Below, one piece after another: positions 6,142 to 13,368 of a stretch of DNA of 18,541 nucleotides (its first letter is position 1; each line of letters opens with the position of its first letter). Source of the DNA: Pseudomonadota bacterium (GTDB lineage: Bacteria > Pseudomonadota > Alphaproteobacteria > Acetobacterales > Acetobacteraceae); assembly GCA_021784255.1 (NCBI GenBank), contig JAJXSZ010000022.1:1-18541 (forward strand), written 5' to 3'. The notes under the pieces were generated by a model that saw only the letters and a program-made list of their open reading frames with translations, did not search any database and was not told the origin of the DNA. The position numbers and the translations under genes are program-made.

Positions 6142-9100
6142 ATGAAGCAGGATCGGCCTTTCGCCGCCTTCGCCGCCGAGAACGTGGAGCGCGACGCCCT
6201 GCGCCGGCGCATCACCGCGGCGACCCGTCGCCCCGAAACCGAGTGCCTGCCGCCGCTGCTGCAGGCCGCCCGCCTGCCGGCGGACGTCCTGCAGGCGGCC
6301 GAGGCGACCGCCGGGCGGCTGATCGCAACGCTGCGCGCGCGGCGCCACGGCGGCAGCGTCGAGGGCTTGATGCAGGAGTACGCGCTCTCGAGCGAGGAGG
6401 GGATCGCGCTGATGTGCCTCGCCGAGGCGCTGCTGCGCATCCCCGACACGGCGACGCGCGATGCGCTGATCCGCGACAAGATCGGCGGCGGCGACTGGCG
6501 CGCGCATCTCGGCCACTCGCCCTCGCTTTTCGTCAACGCCGCGACCTGGGGCCTGGTGGTCACCGGCAGCCTCACCTCGCTGGCCAGCGAGACCGGGCTG
6601 TCCGGCGCGCTGGGGCGGCTCGTTTCGCGCGGCGGCGAACCGCTGATCCGCCGCGGCGTCGATGTCGCGATGCGCCTGCTCGGCGAGCAATTCGTCATGG
6701 GCGAAACGATTCCCCAGGCCCTCGCCCGCGCCCGCGCGCTGGAGGCGCAGGGTTTCCGCCACTCCTACGACATGCTGGGCGAGGCGGCGGCGACGGCCGC
6801 GGACGCGCGCCGCTACCGCGACGCCTACGAGGCCGCGATCCACGCCATCGGCGCCGCCGCCGCGGGGCGCGGGCCGATCGAGGGGCCGGGCATCTCGATC
6901 AAGCTCTCGGCGCTGCATCCGCGCTACAGCCGCGCCCAGCGCCATCGCACGCTGGCCGAGCTCTACCCGGTGCTGCGCGAGCTGGCGCTGCTCGCACACC
7001 GTTACGATATCGGTATCAATCTCGACGCCGAGGAGGCCGATCGGCTGGAGCCCTCGCTCGACCTGCTGGAGGCGCTGTGCCGCGAGCCGGCGCTGGCCGG
7101 CTGGGGCGGCATCGGCTTCGTCGTGCAGGCCTACCAGAAGCGCGCGCCGCACGTGCTCGACTGGATCGTGGCACTGGCGCGCGCAACCGGGCACCGGCTG
7201 ATGCTGCGCCTGGTCAAGGGCGCCTACTGGGATGCCGAGATCAAGCGCGCGCAGCTCGACGGCCTGGCGGACTATCCGGTCTATACGCGCAAGGTGCACA
7301 CGGACGTCTCCTACCTCGCCTGCGCGCGCCAGTTGCTCGCAGCACCGGACGCGGTGTTTGCCCAGTTCGCCACCCACAACGCGATGACCCTGGCGGCGAT
7401 CCACGCGCTCGCCGGCGCCGGCGCGCCGCGCGACGCCTACGAGTTCCAGTGCCTGCACGGCATGGGCGAGCCGCTCTACGAACAGGTGGTGGGAGCGGCG
7501 CGACTCGACCGGCCCTGCCGCATCTACGCCCCGGTCGGCACGCACGAGACCCTGCTCGCCTACCTGGTGCGCCGGCTGCTGGAGAACGGCGCCAACGCCT
7601 CCTTCGTGCATCGCATCGCCGACCCCGACGTTCCCGAGGCGGAACTGCTCGCCGACCCGGTGGCGCAGGCCGCGGCGATCGTGCCGCAGGGCCAGCCGCA
7701 CCCCGCGATCGCGCTGCCGCGCGACATCCTGGGTGCGCGCGCGAACTCGCTCGGGCTCGACCTCGCCGACGAGGACGTGCTCGCGGCGCTGGCCGGAACC
7801 TGCCTCGGCGCCGGCCCCTGGCACGCGGCTCCGCTGCTGGCCGACGGCGCCGCGACCGGCGCGCCGCGCGAGCTGTTCAACCCCGCGGATCACGCCGATG
7901 TCGTCGGCACCGTCGTCGAGGCAGACACGGAGGTCGTTGCGAAATCGGTAGGACTCGCCGAGGCCGCAGCACCGGCCTGGGCGGCGATGGCGCCCGCGCG
8001 CCGCGCCGCGATCCTGCGCCGCGCCGCCGACCTGCTGGAAGCGCGCACCCCTGCCCTGATCCCGCTGATCGTGCGTGAGGCCGGCAAATCCATCGCCAAC
8101 GCGGTGGGCGAGGTGCGCGAGGCCACCGACTTCCTGCGCTACGATGCCGACGCCATCGTCGGCTTCGACAACGCGACGCATCGCCCGCTCGGCCCGGTGG
8201 TCGCGATCAGCCCCTGGAACTTCCCGCTCTCCATCTTCACCGGCCAGGTCGCGGCGGCGCTCGCCGCCGGCAACACGGTGCTCGCCAAGCCCGCGCCAGA
8301 GACCCCGCTGGTCGCCGCCCAGGCGGTCGCGATCCTGCACGAGGCCGGCGTTCCGCCGGGAGCGCTGCAACTGCTGCCCGGCGGCACCGCGACCGGTGCC
8401 GCCCTGGTCGCCGACCGGCGCATCAGGGGTGTGCTGTTCACCGGCTCGACCGAGGCGGCGCGGCACATCCAGGCCAGCCTCGCCCAGCGGCTGGAAGGCG
8501 CCCCGATACCACTGATCGCCGAGACCGGCGGGCAGAACGCGATGGTGGTCGATTCCTCGGCGCTGCCGGAACAGGTGGTCGCCGACGCGATTCGTTCCGC
8601 CTTCGATTCGGCCGGGCAACGCTGCTCCGCCCTGCGCGTGCTGTGCGTGCAGGAGGATGTCGCCGAACGGATCTTCGCCATGCTGCGCGGTGCGATGCGC
8701 GAGCTCGCGATCGGCAACCCGGACCGGCTCGCGACCGATCTCGGCCCGGTGATCTCCGCGCGCGCGCGCGATGCGATCCTCGGCCATATCGGCACGATGC
8801 GTGCCGGCGGCCATGCGGTCGAGACGCTGCCGCTGCCCGATGACTGCGCCCGCGGCACCTTCGTCGCGCCGACGCTGATCGAAATCGGCAGCATGGCGGA
8901 GCTCGAGCGCGAGGTGTTCGGCCCGGTGCTGCACCTGCTGCGGTTCCGCCGCGACCGGCTGGACGCGCTGATCGAGAGCATCAACGCCAGCGGCTACGCG
9001 CTCACTTTCGGGGTGCACACCCGCATCGCCGAAACCGAGGCGCGCGCGATCGCGCTTGCCGCCGCCGGCAACATCTACGTCAACCGCGACCTGATCGGCG

Positions 9101-9726
9101 CGGTCGTCGGCGTGCAGCCATTCGGCGGGCGCAATCTTTCCGGAACCGGTCCGAAGGCCGGCGGTCCGCTCTATCTCCACCGCCTGCTCGCCAGCGCGCC
9201 GCCGCCGCTGCGCGGCCGCCCGGCGCAGCCGGCCGTGGACTGGCTCGCGCATCTCGCCGCCACCGGCTCGCCCGCCGCCGCTCCGGCAGCCGCCCTGATC
9301 GCCACCTCCGCGTTCGGCCATGCGGCGGAGCTTCGCGGCGCGGTCGGCGAGCGCAACCGCTACGAACTGGTGCCGCGCGGCACCGTGCTGTGCCTCGGCG
9401 AACGGCCGGAGCTTGCGGTCGCGGCGGCGCTTGCGACCGGCAACCGCGCGCTGGTGGCGGCCGGCATGACGGTGCCGGCGGGGCTCGCCGGGCATATCGT
9501 TCCGATCGCGGATTGGCGGCGCGAGGCCTTCGACGCCGTCCTGTTCGATGGCGACGAGGGCGAGGCACGCGCGCTTGCCGTGGCGCTCGCGCAACGGCCA
9601 GGCCCGATCGCGACGCTGCAGACCGTCGCAGGCGGCCTGCGCCTCGACCTGCTGCTCGCCGAGCGCAGCATCAGCGTCAACACCGCCGCCGCCGGCGGCA
9701 ACGCGACGCTGATGGCGCTCGTCTAG
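6142..9726 (+). CDS. putA: Bifunctional proline dehydrogenase / glutamate-semialdehyde dehydrogenase PutA, without DNA-binding domain
   Basis: PutA oxidises proline to pyrroline-5-carboxylate with FAD and then to glutamate with NAD+. The 1194-aa product starts directly with the helical arm; the ribbon-helix-helix DNA-binding segment of E. coli PutA is absent. The proline dehydrogenase barrel carries SIKLSALHPRY (Lys254), LVKGAYWDAEIK, FQCLHGMGEP and YAPVGTHETLLAYLVRRLLE, where Arg477/Arg478 correspond to E. coli Arg555/Arg556. The aldehyde dehydrogenase part shows SPWNFPL, ETGGQN (Glu794), GQRCSALR (catalytic Cys828), EVFGPV (Glu924) and QPFGG (992). A further C-terminal domain ends in SVNTAAAGGNATLM (1178-1191), the terminal motif of long PutAs, so this is a type B enzyme in which that domain helps close the channelling tunnel. 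The start ATG follows a GGGGGAC site, 65 bp after ornithine cyclodeaminase. Control is presumably by the divergent Lrp-type protein. Confidence 0.96.
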   Translation: MKQDRPFAAFAAENVERDALRRRITAATRRPETECLPPLLQAARLPADVLQAAEATAGRLIATLRARRHGGSVEGLMQEYALSSEEGIALMCLAEALLRIPDTATRDALIRDKIGGGDWRAHLGHSPSLFVNAATWGLVVTGSLTSLASETGLSGALGRLVSRGGEPLIRRGVDVAMRLLGEQFVMGETIPQALARARALEAQGFRHSYDMLGEAAATAADARRYRDAYEAAIHAIGAAAAGRGPIEGPGISIKLSALHPRYSRAQRHRTLAELYPVLRELALLAHRYDIGINLDAEEADRLEPSLDLLEALCREPALAGWGGIGFVVQAYQKRAPHVLDWIVALARATGHRLMLRLVKGAYWDAEIKRAQLDGLADYPVYTRKVHTDVSYLACARQLLAAPDAVFAQFATHNAMTLAAIHALAGAGAPRDAYEFQCLHGMGEPLYEQVVGAARLDRPCRIYAPVGTHETLLAYLVRRLLENGANASFVHRIADPDVPEAELLADPVAQAAAIVPQGQPHPAIALPRDILGARANSLGLDLADEDVLAALAGTCLGAGPWHAAPLLADGAATGAPRELFNPADHADVVGTVVEADTEVVAKSVGLAEAAAPAWAAMAPARRAAILRRAADLLEARTPALIPLIVREAGKSIANAVGEVREATDFLRYDADAIVGFDNATHRPLGPVVAISPWNFPLSIFTGQVAAALAAGNTVLAKPAPETPLVAAQAVAILHEAGVPPGALQLLPGGTATGAALVADRRIRGVLFTGSTEAARHIQASLAQRLEGAPIPLIAETGGQNAMVVDSSALPEQVVADAIRSAFDSAGQRCSALRVLCVQEDVAERIFAMLRGAMRELAIGNPDRLATDLGPVISARARDAILGHIGTMRAGGHAVETLPLPDDCARGTFVAPTLIEIGSMAELEREVFGPVLHLLRFRRDRLDALIESINASGYALTFGVHTRIAETEARAIALAAAGNIYVNRDLIGAVVGVQPFGGRNLSGTGPKAGGPLYLHRLLASAPPPLRGRPAQPAVDWLAHLAATGSPAAAPAAALIATSAFGHAAELRGAVGERNRYELVPRGTVLCLGERPELAVAAALATGNRALVAAGMTVPAGLAGHIVPIADWRREAFDAVLFDGDEGEARALAVALAQRPGPIATLQTVAGGLRLDLLLAERSISVNTAAAGGNATLMALV

Positions 9727-9736
9727 ACCATCTCCA

Positions 9737-9774
9737 ACCTGTCCGGGCCGGACCGGCTCCGACGGACCGCAGGT
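9737..9774. terminator. Hairpin between convergent putA and quinone oxidoreductase genes
   Basis: ACCTG (9737-9741) pairs with CAGGT (9770-9774) and TCCG (9742-9745) with CGGA (9763-9766). Within them lies the dyad GCCGGACCGGC (9747-9757). Its place between two convergent stop codons, each of which sits in a TCTAGA sequence, suits a bidirectional terminator. No T-runs are present. Its core GCCGGACCGGCTCCG recurs at 16792-16806. Confidence 0.4.
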
Positions 9775-9778
9775 CGCT

Positions 9779-10780
9779 CTAGAGGGCGACGTCGAGCATG
9801 ATCTTGCCGATATGCGCGCTGCTCTCCATCAGCGCGTGCGCCTGCGCTGCCTGCGCGAGCCCGAAGCAGCGATGGATGACCGGTCCGCAGCGCCCGGCCG
9901 CGAGCACCGGCCAGACCATCTGGTGCAGTGCCGCCGCGATCGCGCCCTTCTGCGCCGTGCTGCGCGGGCGCATGGTCGAGCCGCAGACCGTCAGCCGGCG
10001 CACCATGATCGGCGTGAGGTCGAAGCCGTCGAGCCGGGAGCCATGCAGGAAGGCGATCAGCACCAGTCGCCCGTCCAGCGCGAGCGCGCGGATGTTGCGC
10101 GGGAAATAGGCGGCGCCGACCATGTCGAGGACCACATCCACGCCCCTGCCGTCGGTCGCCTCGCGCACCGCCTCGAGGAAATCCGCCTCACGGTAGTTGA
10201 TCGCGACCGCCCCCAGCGCCGCGGCCGCGGCGGCCTTGGCCGCGCTGCCGACCGTCGTGAACACCTTGGCGCCGAACTCGCGGGCGAGTTGGATCGCGGT
10301 CACGCCGATGCCCGACGTGCCGCCATGGATCAGCGCCGTCTCGCCGGCGGCGAGGCGGCCGAGCATGAACAGGTTGGCCCAGACGGTGAAATACGTCTCC
10401 GGCAGCGCGGCCGCGTGCAGCGCGTCGTAGCCCGCGGGCCAGGGCAGCGTCTGCGCCGCCGGCGCCGTCGCATACTCGGCGTAGCCGCCGCCGTTGGTGA
10501 GCGCGCAGACCCGCTCGCCCGGCCGGTAGCGCGTCACCCCGGCGCCGGCCGCGACCACCTCGCCCGCGACCTCGAGGCCGAGCACCGGGCTGGCGCCTGG
10601 CGGCGGCGGGTAGGAACCCTGGCGCTGCGCCACGTCGGGCCGGTTCACGCCGGCGGCGAGCACGCGGATCAGCACCTCGTCCGGCCCCGGTGCCGGCACC
10701 GGCCCCTCGACCAGTTCCATCACCTCCGGCGCGCCCGGCGCCTTGCAGGTGATATGTCTCATCGTCGTCGGCAGGCGCAT
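9779..10780 (-). CDS. NAD(P)H:quinone oxidoreductase, zinc-independent MDR family (PIG3-like)
   Basis: This 333-aa medium-chain dehydrogenase/reductase lacks the catalytic zinc ligands of alcohol dehydrogenases. It has the quinone oxidoreductase features: AAGVNRPDVAQRQGSYPPPP near the N-terminus, VLGLEVAGEVVAAG, the alanine-rich NADPH motif GGTSGIGVTAIQLAREFGAK and the late motif IGKIMLD. The PDVAQRQG and PPPPGASP segments resemble the human PIG3 (TP53I3) branch. It probably reduces quinones or other electrophilic carbonyls with NADPH, but the physiological substrate cannot be read from sequence. It is the last gene of a minus-strand run and is convergent with putA. The start is chosen by AGGGAG (10789-10794 on the minus strand, 8 nt away). 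An internal ATG six codons later is the alternative. Confidence 0.88.
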   Translation of the reverse strand: MRLPTTMRHITCKAPGAPEVMELVEGPVPAPGPDEVLIRVLAAGVNRPDVAQRQGSYPPPPGASPVLGLEVAGEVVAAGAGVTRYRPGERVCALTNGGGYAEYATAPAAQTLPWPAGYDALHAAALPETYFTVWANLFMLGRLAAGETALIHGGTSGIGVTAIQLAREFGAKVFTTVGSAAKAAAAAALGAVAINYREADFLEAVREATDGRGVDVVLDMVGAAYFPRNIRALALDGRLVLIAFLHGSRLDGFDLTPIMVRRLTVCGSTMRPRSTAQKGAIAAALHQMVWPVLAAGRCGPVIHRCFGLAQAAQAHALMESSAHIGKIMLDVAL

Positions 10781-10794
10781 CGGCGCATCTCCCT

Positions 10795-10832
10795 GTGCGG
10801 TCAATTCCTCTGGGTGCGGCCAATTCCTCTGG
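10795..10832. repeat. 19-bp tandem duplication upstream of the quinone oxidoreductase
   Basis: GTGCGGTCAATTCCTCTGG (10795-10813) is followed directly by a copy with one T-to-C change (10814-10832). It ends next to the ribosome binding site of the oxidoreductase gene. Read on the minus strand each copy contains AGAGGAAT, itself similar to a ribosome binding site. Confidence 0.9.
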
Positions 10833-10890
10833 CCCGATACTCCCTGGCGCCGCGCCGGCGGCGCGCGGGCGGGAACGGTTGCGGTGGAAC

Positions 10891-11592
10891 TCAGCCGACG
10901 CGCAGCAGCCGCGGCCCCTCGTCGCGCAGCCAGCGCATCGCCGCATCGGTGTGCGGCGTCATCGTCGCGACCAGCGCCCAGAACCGGCTGGCGTGGTTCA
11001 TGTGCCGCAGATGCGCCACCTCGTGCGCCGCGACATAGTCCTGGACGAAGGGCGGCGCCATGACGAGGCGCCAGCAGAAGGCGAGGTCGCCGCGCGCCGA
11101 GCAGCTGCCCCAGCGGGTGCGCGTATCCTTCACCGCGATGCGCCGCGGCTGCAGCCCCGCCGTGCCGGCCTTCGCCATCGCCAGCATGGTGAAGCGGTGC
11201 CTGGCCTCGGCGCGCAGGAAGTCGCCGACCCGGCGCGGCAGGAACGCGGCGTCGCCCGAGACCTGCAAGGTCCGGTCGAGGAGCTGCACGCCGGCGCGCC
11301 CGGCGGGCATGTGGCGGATCCGGTGCATCTCGCCGTCGAGCGGCACCAGCGCGCCGTCGGCGAACGGCAGGCGCAGCGGCAGCGCCGCGAGGCGGGCGGC
11401 GATCCATTCCGCGTTGTCGTGCAGCAGCCCGATAGCCGCCTGGTGGCCGGCGCGCAGCGGCAGGGTGACGACGACCGCCCCGTCGGCCGGGTCAATGCGC
11501 AGCGAAATCCGTCGCGCCTGGCGGCTGCGGCGCCAGCGGACCGGGGCCGGTCCGCTCGGCAAACGCAACAACTCCGGCTTGCTGGATTCCAT
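10891..11592 (-). CDS. YgjP-type M48 zinc metallopeptidase
   Basis: This 233-aa protein has the hallmarks of the YgjP/DUF45 family: an N-terminal beta-rich part with RRSRQARRISLRI, the signature RTRWGSCSARGDL (158-170) and the zinc site HEVAHLRHMNH, in which His190, Glu191, His194 and His200 would be ligands and catalytic base. YGAAHEVAHL-like motifs in this family are related to SprT metalloproteases. A pyrophosphatase activity on UTP has been reported for E. coli YgjP, so a peptidase role is not certain. It is predicted cytoplasmic, without signal peptide or membrane helix. It sits between the MFS and oxidoreductase genes on the same strand. ATG 11592 is preceded by an AGGATGG site; ATG 11601 and TTG 11628 are in-frame alternatives with poorer spacing. 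Confidence 0.85.
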   Translation of the reverse strand: MESSKPELLRLPSGPAPVRWRRSRQARRISLRIDPADGAVVVTLPLRAGHQAAIGLLHDNAEWIAARLAALPLRLPFADGALVPLDGEMHRIRHMPAGRAGVQLLDRTLQVSGDAAFLPRRVGDFLRAEARHRFTMLAMAKAGTAGLQPRRIAVKDTRTRWGSCSARGDLAFCWRLVMAPPFVQDYVAAHEVAHLRHMNHASRFWALVATMTPHTDAAMRWLRDEGPRLLRVG

Positions 11593-11678
11593 CGCCGCCA
11601 TCCTGCCGTGCGGCGCGCCTCGCCGCAACGATTTCGATGCCGCGGCGTGCGAGATTCCGCGCCGCCGCCGCCAGAGGC

Positions 11679-12971
11679 TCAGGCGGCGCGGCCGCGGTCG
11701 AGATCGGGGAGCAGGCCGGCGAGCAGGCCGATCAGCGGCAGGAAGGCGCAGAGCCGGTAGACCGCATCGATGCCCCAGGAATCGGCGAGGCCGCCGAGCA
11801 CGGCCGCCCCCACCCCGCCCATGCCGAAGGCGAAGCCGAAGAACAGGCCGGAGATGGTGCCGACCCGCCCGGGCATCAGCTCCGTCGCGTAGACCAGGAT
11901 CGCGGAGAAGGCGGAGGCCAGGATCAGCCCGATCGGCACCGTCAGCACCGTGGTCCAGAACAGGTTGGCGAAGGGCAGCGCGAAGGTGAACGGGAATACG
12001 CCGAGGATCGAGCCCCAGATCACGTAGCGCCGGCCGATCCGGTCGCCGATCGGCCCGCCGAGAAAGGTCCCGGCGGCGACGGCGGCGAGGAAGATGAAGA
12101 GGTGAAGCTGCGCGCTATCCACCGAAACGCCGAAATGGTGGATCAGGTAGAACGTATAATAAACATTGAGACTCGATAAATAAAAATACTTCGAGAAGAT
12201 CAGCAGCAGCAGGATCGCGATGCTCACCGCCACCCGCCGCGGCGACACGCCGGAGCCGACATGCGTCTGCCCGCGCGCCGCCCGCGTGCGCTGGTGTGCC
12301 GCCGACCACCGCCCGACCGCGCCGAGCACCGCCATCGCCAGCAGGGCCGCGAGCGCGAACCAGGCGATGCTATGCTGACCGTAGGGGAGCACGACGAAGG
12401 CGGCGAGCAGCGGGCCCATGGCGGAGCCGCAGTTGCCGCCGACCTGGAAGAAGGATTGCGCGAAGCCGAGCCGCCCGCCGGAAGCGGCGCGCGCGGTGCG
12501 CGATGCTTCCGGGTGGAACACCGCCGAGCCCATGCCGACCATGCCGGCGGCGAGCAGCAGCGCGGCGAAGACCGGTGCCTGCGACAGCACCAGCAGGCCG
12601 AGCAGCGAGACGCCCATCCCCACGGCCAGCGAATAGGGCATCGGCCGGCGGTCGGTGACGACACCGACCAGCGGCTGCAGCAGCGAGGCGGTGATCTGGA
12701 AGGTGAGCGCGATCAGCCCGATCTGGCCGAAGCTCAGCGCGAACTTGGTCTTCAGGATCGGGTAGATCGAGGGGATCAGCGACTGGATCGTGTCGTTGAG
12801 GAAGTGGCTGAAGCTCAGCGCCAGCAGCACCGGGATCACCGCGACGGCGGCCGGCCCGGCCGCGCTGGCGCCCGCTTCGGCGGCACCCGCACCGTCGGCC
12901 ACGGACGTGCTGGGCGCTGGCGCGGTCTGCGTCGTCGTCGACAATGGCCGTTCCCCCGGTGACGCAGCCAT
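11679..12971 (-). CDS. MFS transporter, fosmidomycin-resistance (Fsr) type
   Basis: This 430-aa major facilitator has about twelve membrane helices. Family features are SHFLNDTIQSLIPSIYPILK (55-74), TDRRP in the loop between helices 2 and 3 (106-110), the highly characteristic VFHPEASR (151-158) followed by AQSFFQVGGNCGSAMGPL (171-188), and GDRIGRR (309-315) between helices 8 and 9. These identify the Fsr group, drug/H+ antiporters of the inner membrane named after fosmidomycin export. The natural substrate is unknown. The first 40 residues are a low-complexity Ala/Ser/Thr/Pro tail. Translation could instead begin at the TTG ten codons in, which has GGGGGAA upstream. Codons for residues 262-272 are strikingly AT-rich (TAT, TTT, TTA, AAT, GTT), unlike the rest of the gene. 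Confidence 0.9.
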   Translation of the reverse strand: MAASPGERPLSTTTQTAPAPSTSVADGAGAAEAGASAAGPAAVAVIPVLLALSFSHFLNDTIQSLIPSIYPILKTKFALSFGQIGLIALTFQITASLLQPLVGVVTDRRPMPYSLAVGMGVSLLGLLVLSQAPVFAALLLAAGMVGMGSAVFHPEASRTARAASGGRLGFAQSFFQVGGNCGSAMGPLLAAFVVLPYGQHSIAWFALAALLAMAVLGAVGRWSAAHQRTRAARGQTHVGSGVSPRRVAVSIAILLLLIFSKYFYLSSLNVYYTFYLIHHFGVSVDSAQLHLFIFLAAVAAGTFLGGPIGDRIGRRYVIWGSILGVFPFTFALPFANLFWTTVLTVPIGLILASAFSAILVYATELMPGRVGTISGLFFGFAFGMGGVGAAVLGGLADSWGIDAVYRLCAFLPLIGLLAGLLPDLDRGRAA

Positions 12972-13014
12972 GGTGCGGTGCCATGGCCGGTCGCGCCAGC
13001 GGTCGTGGCGCGGA

Positions 13015-13272
13015 TCAGAATCCCGGCCAGCGCCGGGCTGCCATCGCCCCGTGCGGCACGTCGGCGAGTTCCGCCGGCTCGTTGGGCAGCGCCTTCGGGT
13101 TGCGCCAGCAATCGGGGATGCCGAGGCTCGCGGTGCAGTAGGGTCCGAGATAGGGCGCCATCGCCGCCGCCGAGGTCGCGGCCGGCGGCAGCACGGCGGG
13201 CGGCGGCGGCGCGGCGCAGGCGGCGAGCAGCAGCGGCACCGACAAGGGCAGGAGCGGCGGGCGGCGAACCAT
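13015..13272 (-). CDS. Small predicted lipoprotein, 85 aa
   Basis: The N-terminus has a short basic start (MVRRPP), a hydrophobic run and a lipobox LLAAC, so the mature protein would begin at Cys19 and be lipid-anchored. A Pro/Ala-rich linker follows, then a compact part with two more cysteines, PYCTASLGIPDCWRNPKALP. The DCWxNPxALPN pattern resembles small hypothetical lipoproteins that I associate with Acetobacteraceae; no function is known to me. The two cysteines could form a disulphide in the periplasm. The gene is divergent from the YfgM-bamB-der cluster and only 43 bp upstream of the MFS gene in the same direction. AGG about 10 nt before the ATG is the only ribosome-binding hint. Confidence 0.7.
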   Translation of the reverse strand: MVRRPPLLPLSVPLLLAACAAPPPPAVLPPAATSAAAMAPYLGPYCTASLGIPDCWRNPKALPNEPAELADVPHGAMAARRWPGF

Positions 13273-13368
13273 GCGCGAGCCTAGCGCCGCGTCGGTGAAC
13301 GGGAGGTTTGCGACGCCGGCAACCCACGGCTATATCCCGCGCCTGCTGCGACGCGGAGATGAGCCGGT
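13273..13368. promoter_or_regulatory. Divergent intergenic region between lipoprotein and YfgM-like genes
   Basis: These 96 bp must carry the start signals for the lipoprotein (minus) and the YfgM-like/bamB/der cluster (plus). I could not identify a clear -35/-10 pair in either direction. GGAG at 13355-13358 is the probable ribosome binding site for the TTG start at 13369. It directly abuts an ATG (13359), which opens only a 9-codon frame. Confidence 0.4.

Noticed and set aside
5968..9594. Minus-strand open frame of about 1200 codons opposite putA
   Set aside because: It is the antisense shadow of putA, produced by GC-rich third positions. It is rich in Arg, Gly, Asp and Gln, has no domain motifs and lies opposite a gene with all catalytic residues.
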